Assembly: GCF_008704555.1 (NCBI RefSeq)
Contig: NZ_CP023702.1
Location: 1-64,000 of the forward strand
Origin: Streptomyces nitrosporeus
GTDB taxonomy: Bacteria > Actinomycetota > Actinomycetes > Streptomycetales > Streptomycetaceae
Reading direction: 5' to 3'
Length of the DNA stretch: 64,000 nt
Part shown: piece after piece, positions 22,661 through 32,057 of the stretch
Position numbering within the stretch: the stretch's first letter is position 1
How the letters are laid out: every line of letters begins with the position of its first letter
Notes under the pieces: model-generated
Databases searched by the model: none
The model's input: the letters and a program-made list of their open reading frames with translations, nothing else
Told to the model about the DNA's origin: nothing
Position numbers and translations under genes: made by a program

Positions 22661-23392
22661 TCACCGGCCGTTGCGGGGAGCGGGGATCCGCGGGAGGAGT
22701 TCCCACAGCGGACGTCCGCCGCTCGCCCAGGCCGCGAGGATGCGCCGGTCGGCCAGGTGCATGCGCAGTTGCTGGGCCAGGGGTGCGCAGCGGGTGGAGA
22801 AACGGCCGTTGGTGACGACCAGGACGATGTCGGCGCCGTACAGCTGGCGGGCGGTGCCGTTGACCCGTTGGAGGTCGGGGGTGCCGACGGCTGAGCCGCG
22901 GTCCCCGTCCTTGCGGTGCTTGGCCTGGATGACCCAGGTGCGGCCCAGGGGGTCGGTGGCCAGGACGTCGGCGCCGTTGTCGCCGGCCCCGCCGATCTGC
23001 CGGGCGTCGGCGCACCCGTCACGGAGCATCAGGTCGCGGATCGCGTACTCGAAGTCGCGGTGGTGCAGGGCGTCCAGCTGCGGCAGTCCGTAGCGAAGTG
23101 CCTGCTGCCGTACCCGGTCCCATGCCTGCTGCCGGCGGTACCGGTGGACCCGCACCGCCGTGCCGACGGCGGCGAGGGCCCCGAGTACGACCAGCACCCA
23201 CCAGTTGACCAGCAGCCAGGAGACCACCGCCCAGACCAGGGCGAGGCCTGCGACGGCACCGGAGCCGAGCAGGAGCAGCTGAGTGTCCTGGCGCTGCCGC
23301 CGGCGCGAACGACGCCGGCGCCGAGGCGTGCTGCGGCGTACGGGACGACGTGCCGCAGGCCGGCGGCGGGGCGGTGGGCGGCGGTCGGCCAT
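22661..23392 (-). CDS. Membrane-anchored Mrr-like restriction endonuclease
   Basis: From ATG 23390-23392 the 243-residue protein has an Arg-rich N-terminus, two membrane helices (about 38-60 and 62-80) and a C-terminal Mrr-cat domain. Its active-site pattern is visible: DFEYAIRDLM (Glu 115), GGAGDNGADVLATD (Asp 142) and WVIQAKH (Gln 156, Lys 158). Mrr-like enzymes cut modified or foreign DNA. The membrane anchor would place it where DNA enters. It is flanked by non-coding DNA on both sides and seems monocistronic. Confidence 0.85.
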   Translation of the reverse strand: MADRRPPPRRRPAARRPVRRSTPRRRRRSRRRQRQDTQLLLLGSGAVAGLALVWAVVSWLLVNWWVLVVLGALAAVGTAVRVHRYRRQQAWDRVRQQALRYGLPQLDALHHRDFEYAIRDLMLRDGCADARQIGGAGDNGADVLATDPLGRTWVIQAKHRKDGDRGSAVGTPDLQRVNGTARQLYGADIVLVVTNGRFSTRCAPLAQQLRMHLADRRILAAWASGGRPLWELLPRIPAPRNGR

Positions 23393-23806
23393 CAGGCGCG
23401 CTCCGTTTCCAGCGGGAGGAATGGGTGATGCCGAAGGCGAGTCGGCCCCAGAGGCCGCCGAGGCCCACGCCCGGCGGGGACGGAGCGATACGGTGCCGGG
23501 AGCGAGCACGGTGATCACGGTCAGCTTCTCGTCGTTCCGGCTCCGGGCCTCGGCGCACCGGCGCAGCCGCAGCCGCAGCCGCAGCAGACGATGACGGCGA
23601 GCAGTGCTCCCGTGTTGATCGTCAGCACACTCTTCCGCCCCCGGACCACCCTCGGTCTCGTTTCGACCCCTCTGTGTATCCGCATCCCGCAGTCCGTACC
23701 TCCAGGTCACCGGATGATGACGCAAAGGAACCGATTGGCCGGATCTCGCAGAAGGCGCACCGGTCCGGCCGCGTGGCGGATGCGGCGAAGCGGCCGCCGT
23801 GCGAGG
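23393..23806. other. Intergenic with a possible Cys-rich micro-ORF
   Basis: On the minus strand 23521-23628 could encode 35 residues (GTG start behind GGCGGAAGA) with a hydrophobic segment followed by CCGCGCGC, created by a GCAGCC hexanucleotide repeat. It is a weak candidate. Nothing else is supported in this stretch. Confidence 0.3.
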
Positions 23807-25141
23807 TCAGGGGTCCGGCACGGGACGGCGCCGCTCGGCTCGGCGTGCCGTCGGCGGCAGGGCGAGTGCCGCGCCGCCGAACACCGCACCGAGCGCGAGC
23901 CAGCCCGTGGTGCCGTGCGGCAGGACGAGGGTGGTGACCGCGAGGGGGCCCAGAGCCTGGGTGAGGGAGATGCCGGTCTGGAAGACGCCCTGGTAGGCGC
24001 CCTGGGCATGATCGGGTGCCAGGGCGTAGCCGAGTGTCCAGCTGCCGGCCTGGGAGGTGACCTCGCCCAGGGTCAGGAGCAGGACGGCCGCCAGGAGGAT
24101 CACGCTGGCGGCGGCCGGGGCGCGGTGCGCGGCTGCGGCGGCCGTGACGCAGGCGAGGGCGGTGAGCAGGCCGCCGAGGCGGAAAGCCCGTGCCGCGGCG
24201 GGGAGTTCGGTGGCGCCGCGGCCGGCCCGGACCTGCAGGGTGACGACGAGGACGGTGTTGAGGACGAGGAGGACGCCGACCAGGGGGCGGGGGGCGTTCG
24301 TGTAACCGGTGAGCCATAGCGGCAGAGCGACCTCCAGGACGACGTAGAGCATGTTGACGATCGCGTTGAGCGCCGTGACGGCGAGGTAGGGGCGGTCTCC
24401 CAGTGCACCCGGACCGCGGCCGGGGGAAGCGGAGCGGTTCGGCCGGCGGGAGCCGCCGGGCCGGTCGGTGACGGGCTTCTCCGCGACCGGGTGCGTGGCG
24501 CGGACCGAGCGCAGGGGGAACAGCGCCAGCAGGAACGTGAGGGCGTTGGCGAGGATCGCGGCCTGGTAGGCGCCGTGGTGGCCGAAAGCCGCGACTCCGG
24601 CGCCGAGGGCGGCACCCGCGCCGATGCCGGCGTTGTTGACGGCGCGCAGCAGACCGAGGGCGGGGGTGCGGGTGGCGGCCGGCAGGCTGTGCGCGTAGAG
24701 AGTGCTGCGCACGGCGGCGTTGGCCCTGCTTCCGGCGGTGACCGCGCACGCCAGCAGGACGAACGCCGGATAGGTGCCGGCGAAGGCGAAGGCGGCCATC
24801 GCGGCGGCCTGGAGGACATGAAGGACGGCGAGGACCTCCTTGGCACCGTACCGGTCGGCGGCCCGGCCCGCGGGGTAGGCGGCGAAAACGCCGCACAGCC
24901 CGGCGAGGGTGAGCGCGAGGCCGATCCGGCCCGTGGAGTAGCCGAGCCCGCGGGTGAACCAGAGCATGCTGACAGCAAGGAACAGGCCGTTGCCTGTCGC
25001 GTTCACGACGATCAGCAGACCCAGGGACCGCACGACGGGGTCAGCCGCCGGCCTGGACCTCTCCGCCCCGGCCCGGAGCCGGGCCGGGGACGGCGAAACC
25101 GGAAGAGACGTAGAGGAAGAAGATGATGGCGCGGTACTCAT
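23807..25141 (-). CDS. MFS transporter
   Basis: Starting at ATG 25139-25141 (MSTAPSSSS), the 444-residue protein has about 12 hydrophobic helices. Segments such as NATGNGLFLAVSMLWFTRGLG (helix 1) and AAYPAGRAADRYGAKEVL (loop 2-3 signature with D-R-x-G) identify the major facilitator superfamily. A drug or metabolite exporter is the likely role. The neighbouring divergent gene at 26058 encodes an ArsR-type regulator. An IS5 element sits between them. Confidence 0.85.
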   Translation of the reverse strand: MSTAPSSSSSTSLPVSPSPARLRAGAERSRPAADPVVRSLGLLIVVNATGNGLFLAVSMLWFTRGLGYSTGRIGLALTLAGLCGVFAAYPAGRAADRYGAKEVLAVLHVLQAAAMAAFAFAGTYPAFVLLACAVTAGSRANAAVRSTLYAHSLPAATRTPALGLLRAVNNAGIGAGAALGAGVAAFGHHGAYQAAILANALTFLLALFPLRSVRATHPVAEKPVTDRPGGSRRPNRSASPGRGPGALGDRPYLAVTALNAIVNMLYVVLEVALPLWLTGYTNAPRPLVGVLLVLNTVLVVTLQVRAGRGATELPAAARAFRLGGLLTALACVTAAAAAHRAPAAASVILLAAVLLLTLGEVTSQAGSWTLGYALAPDHAQGAYQGVFQTGISLTQALGPLAVTTLVLPHGTTGWLALGAVFGGAALALPPTARRAERRRPVPDP

Positions 25142-25224
25142 GGCCGTCAGCCAAGCCCGCACGCGCACAAGCCGGAATGGATTAAGAAGTCATCTCATTT
25201 GGGCGACTCGGTAGTCTGTGAGCC

Positions 25225-25584
25225 ATGGTGGGGATCGTTGAGCGGCTGGTGCCGGACGAGTTGTGGGCGTTGTTCCAGCGGGTGGTGCCGGAGGCGCCGT
25301 CGCGGCCGCAGGGTGGTGGTCGGCGTCGGTACGGCGACCGGGAAGTGCTGGCGGCGATCGTCTTCGTGGCCACGTCAGGTTGTACCTGGCAGCAGCTGCC
25401 TTCGGCGTCGTTCGGCCCGTCCGGAGCGACCGCCCACCGGCGGTTCTCGGAGTGGTCGAAGGCCAGGGTGTGGGCCAGGCTCCACCGCCTGGTCCTCGAC
25501 GAACTCGGTGCCCGCGGCGAGCTTGACTGGTCAAGGTGCGCGATCGACTCGGTGAACATGCGAGCCCTGAAAAGAGGGACCTGA
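25225..25584 (+). CDS. IS5-family transposase, first frame
   Basis: The 119-residue frame encodes the N-terminal DUF4096-type domain of IS5-like transposases (VERLVPDELWALFQRVVPE, RRRYGDREVLAAIVFVATSGCTWQQLP, then the start of the DDE fold with the catalytic Asp in CAIDSVNMRA). It ends just after that Asp. The second frame overlaps it by 49 bp in the -1 register. A tract CTGAAAAG at 25566-25573 is where a ribosomal slip would join them. Confidence 0.9.
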   Translation: MVGIVERLVPDELWALFQRVVPEAPSRPQGGGRRRYGDREVLAAIVFVATSGCTWQQLPSASFGPSGATAHRRFSEWSKARVWARLHRLVLDELGARGELDWSRCAIDSVNMRALKRGT

Positions 25585-26033
25585 CAGGTCCGAATCCTGT
25601 CGACCGGGGCAAGTACGGCTCGAAGATCCACCTGATCACCGAACGGACCGGTCTGCCCATATCCGTCGGCATCTCCGGGGCCAACCTGCACGACAGCCAA
25701 GCCCTGATACCCCTCGTGAAGGGCATCCCACCGATCCGCTCACGCCGCGGCCGGCGACGGCGCAAGCCCGCCAAACTCCACGCCGACAAAGGATACGACT
25801 ACGCCCACCTGCGGCGATGGCTACGCGAACGCGGCATCACCCACCGCATCGCACGCAAGGGAGTCGAGCCCTCCCAACGGCTGGGCCGCCACCGCTGGAC
25901 CGTGGAACGCACCATGGCCTGGCTCGCCGGCTTCCGCCGACTCCACCGACGCTACGAACACAAGGCCGACCACTTCCTCGCCTTCACCAGCATCACCTGC
26001 ACCCTCATCTGCTACCGCCGACTCGCCAAATGA
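25536..26033 (+). CDS. IS5-family transposase, second frame
   Basis: It carries the C-terminal DDE domain: DLTGPNPVDRGKYGSKIHLI, the second Asp in LHADKGYDY and the catalytic Glu in the W-T-V-E-R-T-M-A-W motif. The full enzyme would be made by -1 frameshifting from the first frame. All signature residues are intact and both IS ends match, so the element may be active. Confidence 0.9.
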   Translation: MRDRLGEHASPEKRDLTGPNPVDRGKYGSKIHLITERTGLPISVGISGANLHDSQALIPLVKGIPPIRSRRGRRRRKPAKLHADKGYDYAHLRRWLRERGITHRIARKGVEPSQRLGRHRWTVERTMAWLAGFRRLHRRYEHKADHFLAFTSITCTLICYRRLAK

Positions 26034-26057
26034 GATGACTTCTAAGACTGGGGCTTA

Positions 26058-27182
26058 ATGATTCGTTTCCGCCTCGGCCTGGCCGACCTCGCCGCCACCT
26101 CCTTCGCGTACTCCCCTCTGCAGGAGACCGTCCTCAGCCTGCGCATATGGGGACCTCACTCCCCCCGCATGCCCCATATGAAAAACGCCTTCGCCAATAC
26201 CCGACCGGCCTTCGAACAGCTCGACCATGAGCTGCTGACCGCTCTCGTGGCCCGGCGGCGCTACTGGGTCCCCGATCTCCTCACCCCGCGCCCCGCCGTG
26301 CCCGCGCCCGACATCAGAGCGGAACTCGCCGCCCTGCGGGCCACCGACCCCGCGCTGCTCGGCCCCGGCCTGGAGCAGACCTTCGCCCCGCTCGGCGAGC
26401 CGGTCCCGCCCCGGCTCGCTGCCGGCCTGCACGATCCGGCCGGGCTCCTGGCCGACATCGCCGACGCGCTGGAGTCGTACTGGAACGTCTGCCTGCTGCC
26501 CCTCTGGCCCCGCCTCCGCTCACTCCTCGAAACCGATCTCGCACACCGGGCCCGGATCCTGGCCGAGCACGGAGCCGGCCTGCTGTTCACGGGCATCAGT
26601 GAGCGGCTCACCTGGCAGAACGGCATCCTCAGCATCCACCGGCGAGGCCCCTGGGCCAGTACCACCGACGACATCCCCATCGACGGCCGCCGGCTGCTCC
26701 TGACCCCCAGCTGCTTCGTCGACGGCGTCTCCACCATGCTCGGCCGCGACGCCCCGCCCCACATCGTCTACACCACCCGCGGCACAGCCCTCCTGACCGA
26801 GCGGCACGAACCCACCACACCCCATGCCCTGGAATGCCTGCTCGGCCGCCCCCGCGCCCGGTTGCTGGCCCTGCTCGCCGAACCGGCCACCACCACAGAA
26901 CTCGCCCACCGCCTGAACGTCACCCCCGCCGCCGTCAGCCAGCACCTCTCCGCCCTCGCCGCGGCCCGCCTCCTCGACCGCACCCGACACATCCGACCAA
27001 CAGACACCTCCCGAAAACCACCAACCAGGCACTACGACAGCGCACAGAAACCCCCAGTGTTCCGCGGCAGAGCGATCGCCGACAAACCCCCAGAACTCCG
27101 CAGTGGGGCCGGCGCCCACCGCTGTCGTCGGGGCCTCGGATCGACGGCCCGCCGGTGCGGCAGCAGACTCGCAACGACCTGA
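26058..27182 (+). CDS. ArsR-type regulator, C-terminus replaced by IS remnant
   Basis: The protein has a long N-terminal ligand-type domain (about 1-270, VRF-x-x-x-D-L-A start, WPRLRSLLETD) and a C-terminal ArsR winged helix (ARLLALLAEPATTTELAHRLNVTPAAVSQHLSAL, about 278-312). This architecture is common in actinobacterial DUF5937/ArsR regulators. After DRTRH (near 26995) the sequence changes character and runs antisense into a decayed transposase, so the original end is lost. The IS5 element ends 15 bp before the ATG, which has GGGG upstream. It probably controlled the divergent MFS pump. Confidence 0.75.
   Translation: MIRFRLGLADLAATSFAYSPLQETVLSLRIWGPHSPRMPHMKNAFANTRPAFEQLDHELLTALVARRRYWVPDLLTPRPAVPAPDIRAELAALRATDPALLGPGLEQTFAPLGEPVPPRLAAGLHDPAGLLADIADALESYWNVCLLPLWPRLRSLLETDLAHRARILAEHGAGLLFTGISERLTWQNGILSIHRRGPWASTTDDIPIDGRRLLLTPSCFVDGVSTMLGRDAPPHIVYTTRGTALLTERHEPTTPHALECLLGRPRARLLALLAEPATTTELAHRLNVTPAAVSQHLSALAAARLLDRTRHIRPTDTSRKPPTRHYDSAQKPPVFRGRAIADKPPELRSGAGAHRCRRGLGSTARRCGSRLATT
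27061..27106. repeat. 46-bp duplicate of part of the DUF6357-type gene
   Basis: This stretch matches 28265-28310 at 43 of 46 positions in the same orientation (AEFWxFVGDRSAA on the minus strand). It lies at the distal edge of the transposase remnant, so the remnant is bounded on one side by a copy of sequence found on its other side. Confidence 0.7.
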
Positions 27183-27870
27183 ACCATGTCGCTCATCCGT
27201 TCGCGGCGGCCGAGATGACGGGCCGGTGCCCGCCAGTCCTTCAGGCGGGCGACGTTGTGCCCGGCCCGGACGCGGCGGGAGGAAGGCGCTCTGCGCTGCC
27301 GCTGGTGCATTTCCTCGTACCAGTCCGGGGCGTTCTTCCTGAACTTGCGACGGGGTGGCGTCACCACGCGTCCGCCGGTCCGGGCGCCCAGGCCCTGGCA
27401 GCCGACGTCCGCAAGGATCTCCACCGCTGGACCGTCCGCCAGGAGCTTGACCAACCCCAACTGGCGGGCGTCGGTGATGTCCCCGTAGCTTCCGGGTGTG
27501 GTCGGGCTGCTGAACAGAAGCCGCCCGCCTCCGCCGGTGAGGACCATGGCCTTGACTGTGTTCTGCTTGTTCCTCCCGGAGAAGTACCTGTCCCGGCCCT
27601 TGCGCCGGACTGCCGGGCGGCGGACCCGGATCCCGGTGCCGTCGGTGATGCCGGTCTTCCCGGTCGCGCCGAGGCGGCCGATGACCTCGGCAAGGGGCCG
27701 CAGCCGCACGCCGGGGCTGGTCGTGCACCCCCGCCCGGCGAGCAAGGGGCCCTACCTCGCCGATGGTCCGGGTGATGGTGGAGCGGTCCACGTTGAATCA
27801 GCAGGCCAGCACGTCATGGGTCACTCCGTGACAGAGATGGACAAGAGCGGCCAGGGGCCGGTCGATGAAC
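27110..27870 (-). pseudogene. Decayed IS5-type (HTH_Tnp_4/DDE_4) transposase
   Basis: Minus-strand frames encode in order THDVLAC-stop-FNVDRSTITRTIGEV, LRPLAEVIGRLGATGKTGITDGTGIRVRRP, KNKQNTVKAMV-like, LADVGCQGLGARTGGRVVTPP, and HLGRRERMSDMVQVVA. This is the usual sequence of a DDE_4 transposase. The frame is broken by an in-frame TGA (Trp codon changed) and at least one shift near 27750. Its right end interrupts the ArsR-type gene. Confidence 0.8.
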
Positions 27871-27939
27871 ACCGCCGGAAGAGCGGAGGCGGGACGCGGG
27901 GCCGGGCCCGCCTTCGCAGGACCGGCGCCCACCGCCTGT

Positions 27940-29247
27940 TCACAGGTCCTGCCGGCGGCCCGTACGCGGGCCCGCTGCGGAGGGCTGCCCGGCGTCGCGG
28001 TGCCGGCGCGCGCGCTCCAGCTCAGCGGCATCCGGCATCCAGAAGCCGTGCTGTCCAAGGGCGGCACAGCCGCCGCGGACGAAGACGCTCACCAGGTTCC
28101 GGTACCCCTCGATCCCGTCGACCAGGCTGTACTCGACCCGGTACTCCGGATCCGACCCGCCTTCGGCCTTGTGCACCGTCGTGACCCGGGCGGCGGAGTC
28201 CGCGTAGAAATGGAGCTGGATCCCCTCGCCCATCTCTTCGTCCTCGATGGTGAACACCTCGTTGTCCGCGGCAGAGCGATCGCCGACGAACTCCCAGAAC
28301 TCCGCGGTGGCGGTGCGGGATGCGCCCGCGCGCCACTTCTTCTCGACGCCCTTGTCGTCGGTGAACGACAGGGCCGTCTTCCTCGCCTCCCCGCCGGCCC
28401 CGGGATGATCGCCCGCGGCCTCCTCGTCATCCTCGACGGGCGTGCTCCTGGAGCGGCCCGCGGCCTCCGAACAGATCAGGAAACCCACGGTACGTACCGC
28501 GTCATCGACGAGGTCAGGGTACGCACGGCGCACGGCCGTCCCGGCCGTCGCCGCCATCCGCTCCCAGGCGCGCTTGTCCGTGGCGCGCTTCCCCCTCCGC
28601 GGATCGAGGCCGATCCGCATGCCGGCGCACGCCTGCTCGGCGGTGGCGATCACACGCATGACCTCGGGCAGCAGCGCGGGGTCCACCGCATCGGGTATCC
28701 GTCCCGGGATCGTCGCGCCGTGCAGGTACTGGCCCGTGTACCGCAGAACCGCGGCGTCGAGTGGAGCGAGGACCACTCCGCGCACGGCGCGACGCCGGTC
28801 CGCGTGGTACTCCTGCGCCCGTTTCCCGTCGGACGCCTCTGTCGCCCCGCGCATCGCCGCGCAGACCTGACCGCGTTCGAGCAGACCGATGTCGGCCCCG
28901 TGGGCGATGAGCCGCCCCCTGTCCCACCGGATGTGCCGGAAGAGCGTGTCGACGTCCGCGGGCGGGGAGAGGAGGATCGGGTCCAGGAGCGCCACGGCGG
29001 CGTTCTCGTCGAGCCGGCCCCGGGTGCCGGCGGCGTCGCACAGCGGAAGGACCGCACTCCACAGCAGCAGGTGCCTGGCCAGGTCCTCCCGTATCACCGA
29101 AAGATGGGCCTCCCCGATCGGGAACGTGAACGTGCGGGGCTCATGGTTGGCGTCCGCTCCGCCGCCGAGCATCAGCCTCAGCTCCCCGCCCTCGCGGATC
29201 ACCTCCACACCCCACCCGCTCCTGCGTGTGAAGACAATGTCTCTCAT
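27940..29247 (-). CDS. DUF6357-like hypothetical protein
   Basis: From ATG 29245-29247 the 435-residue protein begins MRDIVFTRRSGWGVEVIRE and contains RTFTFPIGEAHLSVIREDL, LPLCDAAGTRGRLDENAAVALLDP and VMRVIATAEQACAGM. I associate this pattern with a conserved actinobacterial family named DUF6357, from memory. Residues 290-410 form a more variable region with AEFWEFVGDRSAADNEVF. There is no catalytic motif, signal peptide or membrane helix. The last 25 residues are Arg-rich and may be read-through into degraded DNA. Confidence 0.7.
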   Translation of the reverse strand: MRDIVFTRRSGWGVEVIREGGELRLMLGGGADANHEPRTFTFPIGEAHLSVIREDLARHLLLWSAVLPLCDAAGTRGRLDENAAVALLDPILLSPPADVDTLFRHIRWDRGRLIAHGADIGLLERGQVCAAMRGATEASDGKRAQEYHADRRRAVRGVVLAPLDAAVLRYTGQYLHGATIPGRIPDAVDPALLPEVMRVIATAEQACAGMRIGLDPRRGKRATDKRAWERMAATAGTAVRRAYPDLVDDAVRTVGFLICSEAAGRSRSTPVEDDEEAAGDHPGAGGEARKTALSFTDDKGVEKKWRAGASRTATAEFWEFVGDRSAADNEVFTIEDEEMGEGIQLHFYADSAARVTTVHKAEGGSDPEYRVEYSLVDGIEGYRNLVSVFVRGGCAALGQHGFWMPDAAELERARRHRDAGQPSAAGPRTGRRQDL

Positions 29248-29614
29248 GGGCTCTGCCCCCAAGGCTGCGGAAATCGGGTCGGGTTCTGACAAGGTGCGGC
29301 GGCGATCGACAGCCACCGCACGAAGCCGCCTGCCCATCATGAACCGTCCGGTATCGGTGGAGGCACGATGCGCTCAACTCCAGCCGCGGCCGGGCTGGAG
29401 TTGAGCGCGGTAGCTGGTCCCCTGCCCACGGGACGGGACGTCGCCGATCGCTGTGCGAAGACGCCGGTTGTCCAACCGGTCGACCCGTACCGCGGGGCGA
29501 ATCCGGCGCCGGCGGGGCCGTGCCGGGGCTTGCGCGCTTCGGCCGGCTCCGTTGCGTAGAGACCGGTCCGGGATTCCATGAGCGCGTCGTCCGGGGCACT
29601 GCCGACCGCACCGG

Positions 29615-30223
29615 TCAGGCGCAGACACCGGCGCCGAGGAGGCGGGCGGTGGTGCGGCGTGCCGCCGGTATGCCTTCGCGGTGCGGCTGCCACCAGGCTT
29701 TTCGGACTTTGCGGACGCTGGAGTTGCCCGCATGGATTCGGCTGGTCTGCGTCTCCAGCTCGGTGTCACGGACCGGCCGGATACTGGGGGGTGCGGTTCT
29801 CGGCAGCGTAGTAGCTGCTCGTCGCGGTCTTCGGTCCATGGCTGGTCAGAGCGCGGCAGACCAGCCCGGGGGCGGATACCTGGCGGTGTGCGTCGATGAA
29901 CGCTACGAGCGTTTCGACAGCCGGCCGAACCCGGCCACGAAGGAAGCCGAGGCCGCTTCCAGGATCCCGTCGGCCCCTCTCAACTCTGCGCCACCGGCTC
30001 CGAGCCACTTGATCTCCTCGGCCTCCTCGGGCGTGTCGCCGGGCCGCCGGCCGGCACCGCCCTCGCGGACCCCGGCCCGCACCGTCCAGGCCGCACCGGT
30101 TCCCGGCTCGGCCGCGACCGTCCTCGTCTCGGCCCACTCGTTCCGGTGGTCGGGACCGGTCTCCGCGACCACGCGCGCCGCGTGCTCATGAAGCTCGGGC
30201 GGACAGAGGGACGGGCGTGTCAT
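29615..30223 (-). pseudogene. Decayed IS3-family transposase genes
   Basis: The minus strand starts with MTRPSLCPPELHEHAARVV (ATG 30221-30223, good ribosome site), the usual start of IS3 OrfA, and continues with EEAEEIKWLGAGGAELRGADGIL, the OrfA leucine zipper. Shifted frames then give AFIDAHRQV...GLVCRAL and DTELETQTSRIHAGN...HREGIPAARRTTARLL, the start of OrfB. Several substitutions and frameshifts show it is dead and truncated before the integrase core. Confidence 0.8.
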
Positions 30224-30742
30224 GACTCGGTCCTCCCGGAGGATCGAGCCTCCATCGGACCCGGAGCGGTTCGCCTCGCCGCACCCCTCCCACAGCCGCC
30301 CGAGCACGGCCGGAGTCCAGCCCGAGGTAGGTGACGTACCGGTCCGCCCCATACTTCTCGGACACGTCTCTGCCCGCCCGCGTGTGCTACGCGAAGGCTT
30401 CGGGCAGCCGCATGCGGCTCACCGGCCGGATAGCCGGACCGCGACTGCTGGGGTCTCGGCCCCGATGGCCGAAGGTATCGGCCCACCGGCACCGCACGGG
30501 CCAGGACACCGGCCGTGAGGCGGCCGGGCACACAGGCGGACAGGGGTAAAAAAGGCGACAGTGAAGTGGACGACGGCGCACGCGGCCAGGTGCGCACGGC
30601 GGGCCCTCCGGTCTTGCCGGTGAGCGCGCCGATCGTGTGCCTTAAGGAAGGAGTCCGGCATGTGTGACGTGGCAACCCGCTGCCCTGCCCGTCGAGGGAA
30701 GCATCTCCCGGGAGAAGGCTCCGGTACGGCCGGAGGCCGACG
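30224..30742. other. Intergenic, no supported gene
   Basis: Short open frames on both strands lack consistent codon bias. I see no hairpin or repeat that stands out. 29248-29614 is similar. Confidence 0.4.
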
Positions 30743-31381
30743 ATGAACCGGTCCCCCGTACGGGACGCGTCCCGGCGCAGGGTGCGCTTCGAGGGCTGGA
30801 TCGCGGGCCTGGGTTCCTCCTCGGGGACGCGTGTGGTGCTCGGCCACTGGCAGCACTCCCCCTTCGGCGCGTTCAGCGACGTGATGCTGGAACGGGCCGG
30901 AGGCGAGCGGCTGCTGTTCGCGCCCACACGGGAGACGGCGGACTTCATCGCCGCCACGTACGTCTTCGACGCCGTGCACGTCGTACCGGTGCAGGTCGGC
31001 GTCACAGGACGGACCTGGACCGTGACAGCCGGCCCCCTCACGCTGCGCTTCGTCACCGGACGGCGCGGCCCACTGGGCCTCCTGCTGCGCGCCGTGCCCG
31101 GCGCACTCGCCCGCCGGCCGGCATGGAGCGCCCTCCTGGACCGGCCGGCCCGGCTGCTGCTGCCCGGGGTACGGACCCGGGGCAGCGCCCGCACAGGCCG
31201 CCGCGAGTGGTACAGCGCCCGGGACCTGCGACCGGCACACCTCGTCTCCGGAGTCTTCGAAGGCACCGGTCTGGGAACGCCAGCTCCTGTCGAACCGCCC
31301 GTGCGCTTCGGTTTCGGCTCAGTGCCGAGGAAACCCGCGCTCACCCAGGTCACCACGACCGTGGAACTCAGCCCCGGCTGA
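30743..31381 (+). CDS. Conserved hypothetical protein
   Basis: The 212-residue protein starts at ATG 30743 and has consistent G/C-third bias. It contains FEGWIAGLGSSSGTRVVLGHW, SPFGAFSDVMLERAGGERLLFAP and WTVTAGPLTLRFVTGRRGPLG. The predicted strands suggest a lipocalin-like or beta-barrel soluble fold, comparable with DUF2804-type proteins, but this is inference. There is no signal peptide. It stands alone between the IS remnant and a GNAT gene on the opposite strand. Confidence 0.7.
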   Translation: MNRSPVRDASRRRVRFEGWIAGLGSSSGTRVVLGHWQHSPFGAFSDVMLERAGGERLLFAPTRETADFIAATYVFDAVHVVPVQVGVTGRTWTVTAGPLTLRFVTGRRGPLGLLLRAVPGALARRPAWSALLDRPARLLLPGVRTRGSARTGRREWYSARDLRPAHLVSGVFEGTGLGTPAPVEPPVRFGFGSVPRKPALTQVTTTVELSPG

Positions 31382-31571
31382 CGGCCACCACCCCACAGAC
31401 AACCCCCCGACGGGGTGCGGGTGTGCCGGACCGGCCAGGACGCCGGACAGCTCGGCCGGGATTACCTCTTGGCCGAGAAGCTGCGCGAGGACGTGTACGC
31501 CGTCGAGGTGTGAGCATCCGTCCCGCCCCTCATGGCGGTGGCTCCGGCGCGGGGCCACCGCCATGCCCGGT

Positions 31572-32057
31572 TCAGAGCGGACGGAACATCATGTGCTGGC
31601 CGACGAGTCCTGCGTCGGGGTGGTCGAAGGCCAGCGGTGCGGTGCCGACGACCTCGAAGCCCAGCGACTTCCAGAGGTGCACCGCCGGCTCGTTGACCTC
31701 CACGACCGCGTTGAACTGGATGCCCCGGAAACCCTGCTCGCGGGACCACTCGATGACGTACTCCCCGAGCCGGCGGCCGACGCCCTTGCCCTGGTGGGCC
31801 GGGTCGACAAGGAACGAGCCCGTCCCGATATGGGAGCCGCGTCCCGGCTTGTTCGGCCCCATCTTCGCCGAGCCCACGATCCTGCCGTCGACGACGGCGA
31901 CCACCGTGCGCCCCGGCGGCTGCTCCATCCACCACGGCTTTGCCTCGTCGAGGCTCTGCCCCTCGGGGAACGCGTACGTACGCCCCTCGGTCATGATCGC
32001 GGAGTAGAACGGATAGATGCTCGGCCAGTCCTCGTCTGTGGCAACGCGAATCTCCAT
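31572..32057 (-). CDS. GNAT family N-acetyltransferase
   Basis: Starting at ATG 32055-32057 (MEIRVATDEDWPSIYPFYSAI), the 161-residue protein is a single GNAT domain with the acetyl-CoA binding loop HQGKGVGRRLGEYVIEW (R/Q-x-x-G-x-G/A) and the C-terminal NEPAVHLWKSLGFEVVG motif. This type is common in Streptomyces for small-molecule or peptide acetylation. It appears to be monocistronic. Confidence 0.9.
   Translation of the reverse strand: MEIRVATDEDWPSIYPFYSAIMTEGRTYAFPEGQSLDEAKPWWMEQPPGRTVVAVVDGRIVGSAKMGPNKPGRGSHIGTGSFLVDPAHQGKGVGRRLGEYVIEWSREQGFRGIQFNAVVEVNEPAVHLWKSLGFEVVGTAPLAFDHPDAGLVGQHMMFRPL

Larger units (their letters stand above)
25186..26042 (+). mobile_element. IS5-family insertion sequence (857 bp)
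   Basis: Inverted ends GAAGTCATCTCATTTGG (25186-25202) and its complement (26026-26042) are exact over 17 bp. The flanks carry a TAA on each side (25183-25185 and 26043-26045), fitting the TNA target duplication of the IS427/IS1031 group. Two overlapping transposase frames fill the element. It inserted in the shared promoter region of the MFS gene and the ArsR-type gene. Confidence 0.92.
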
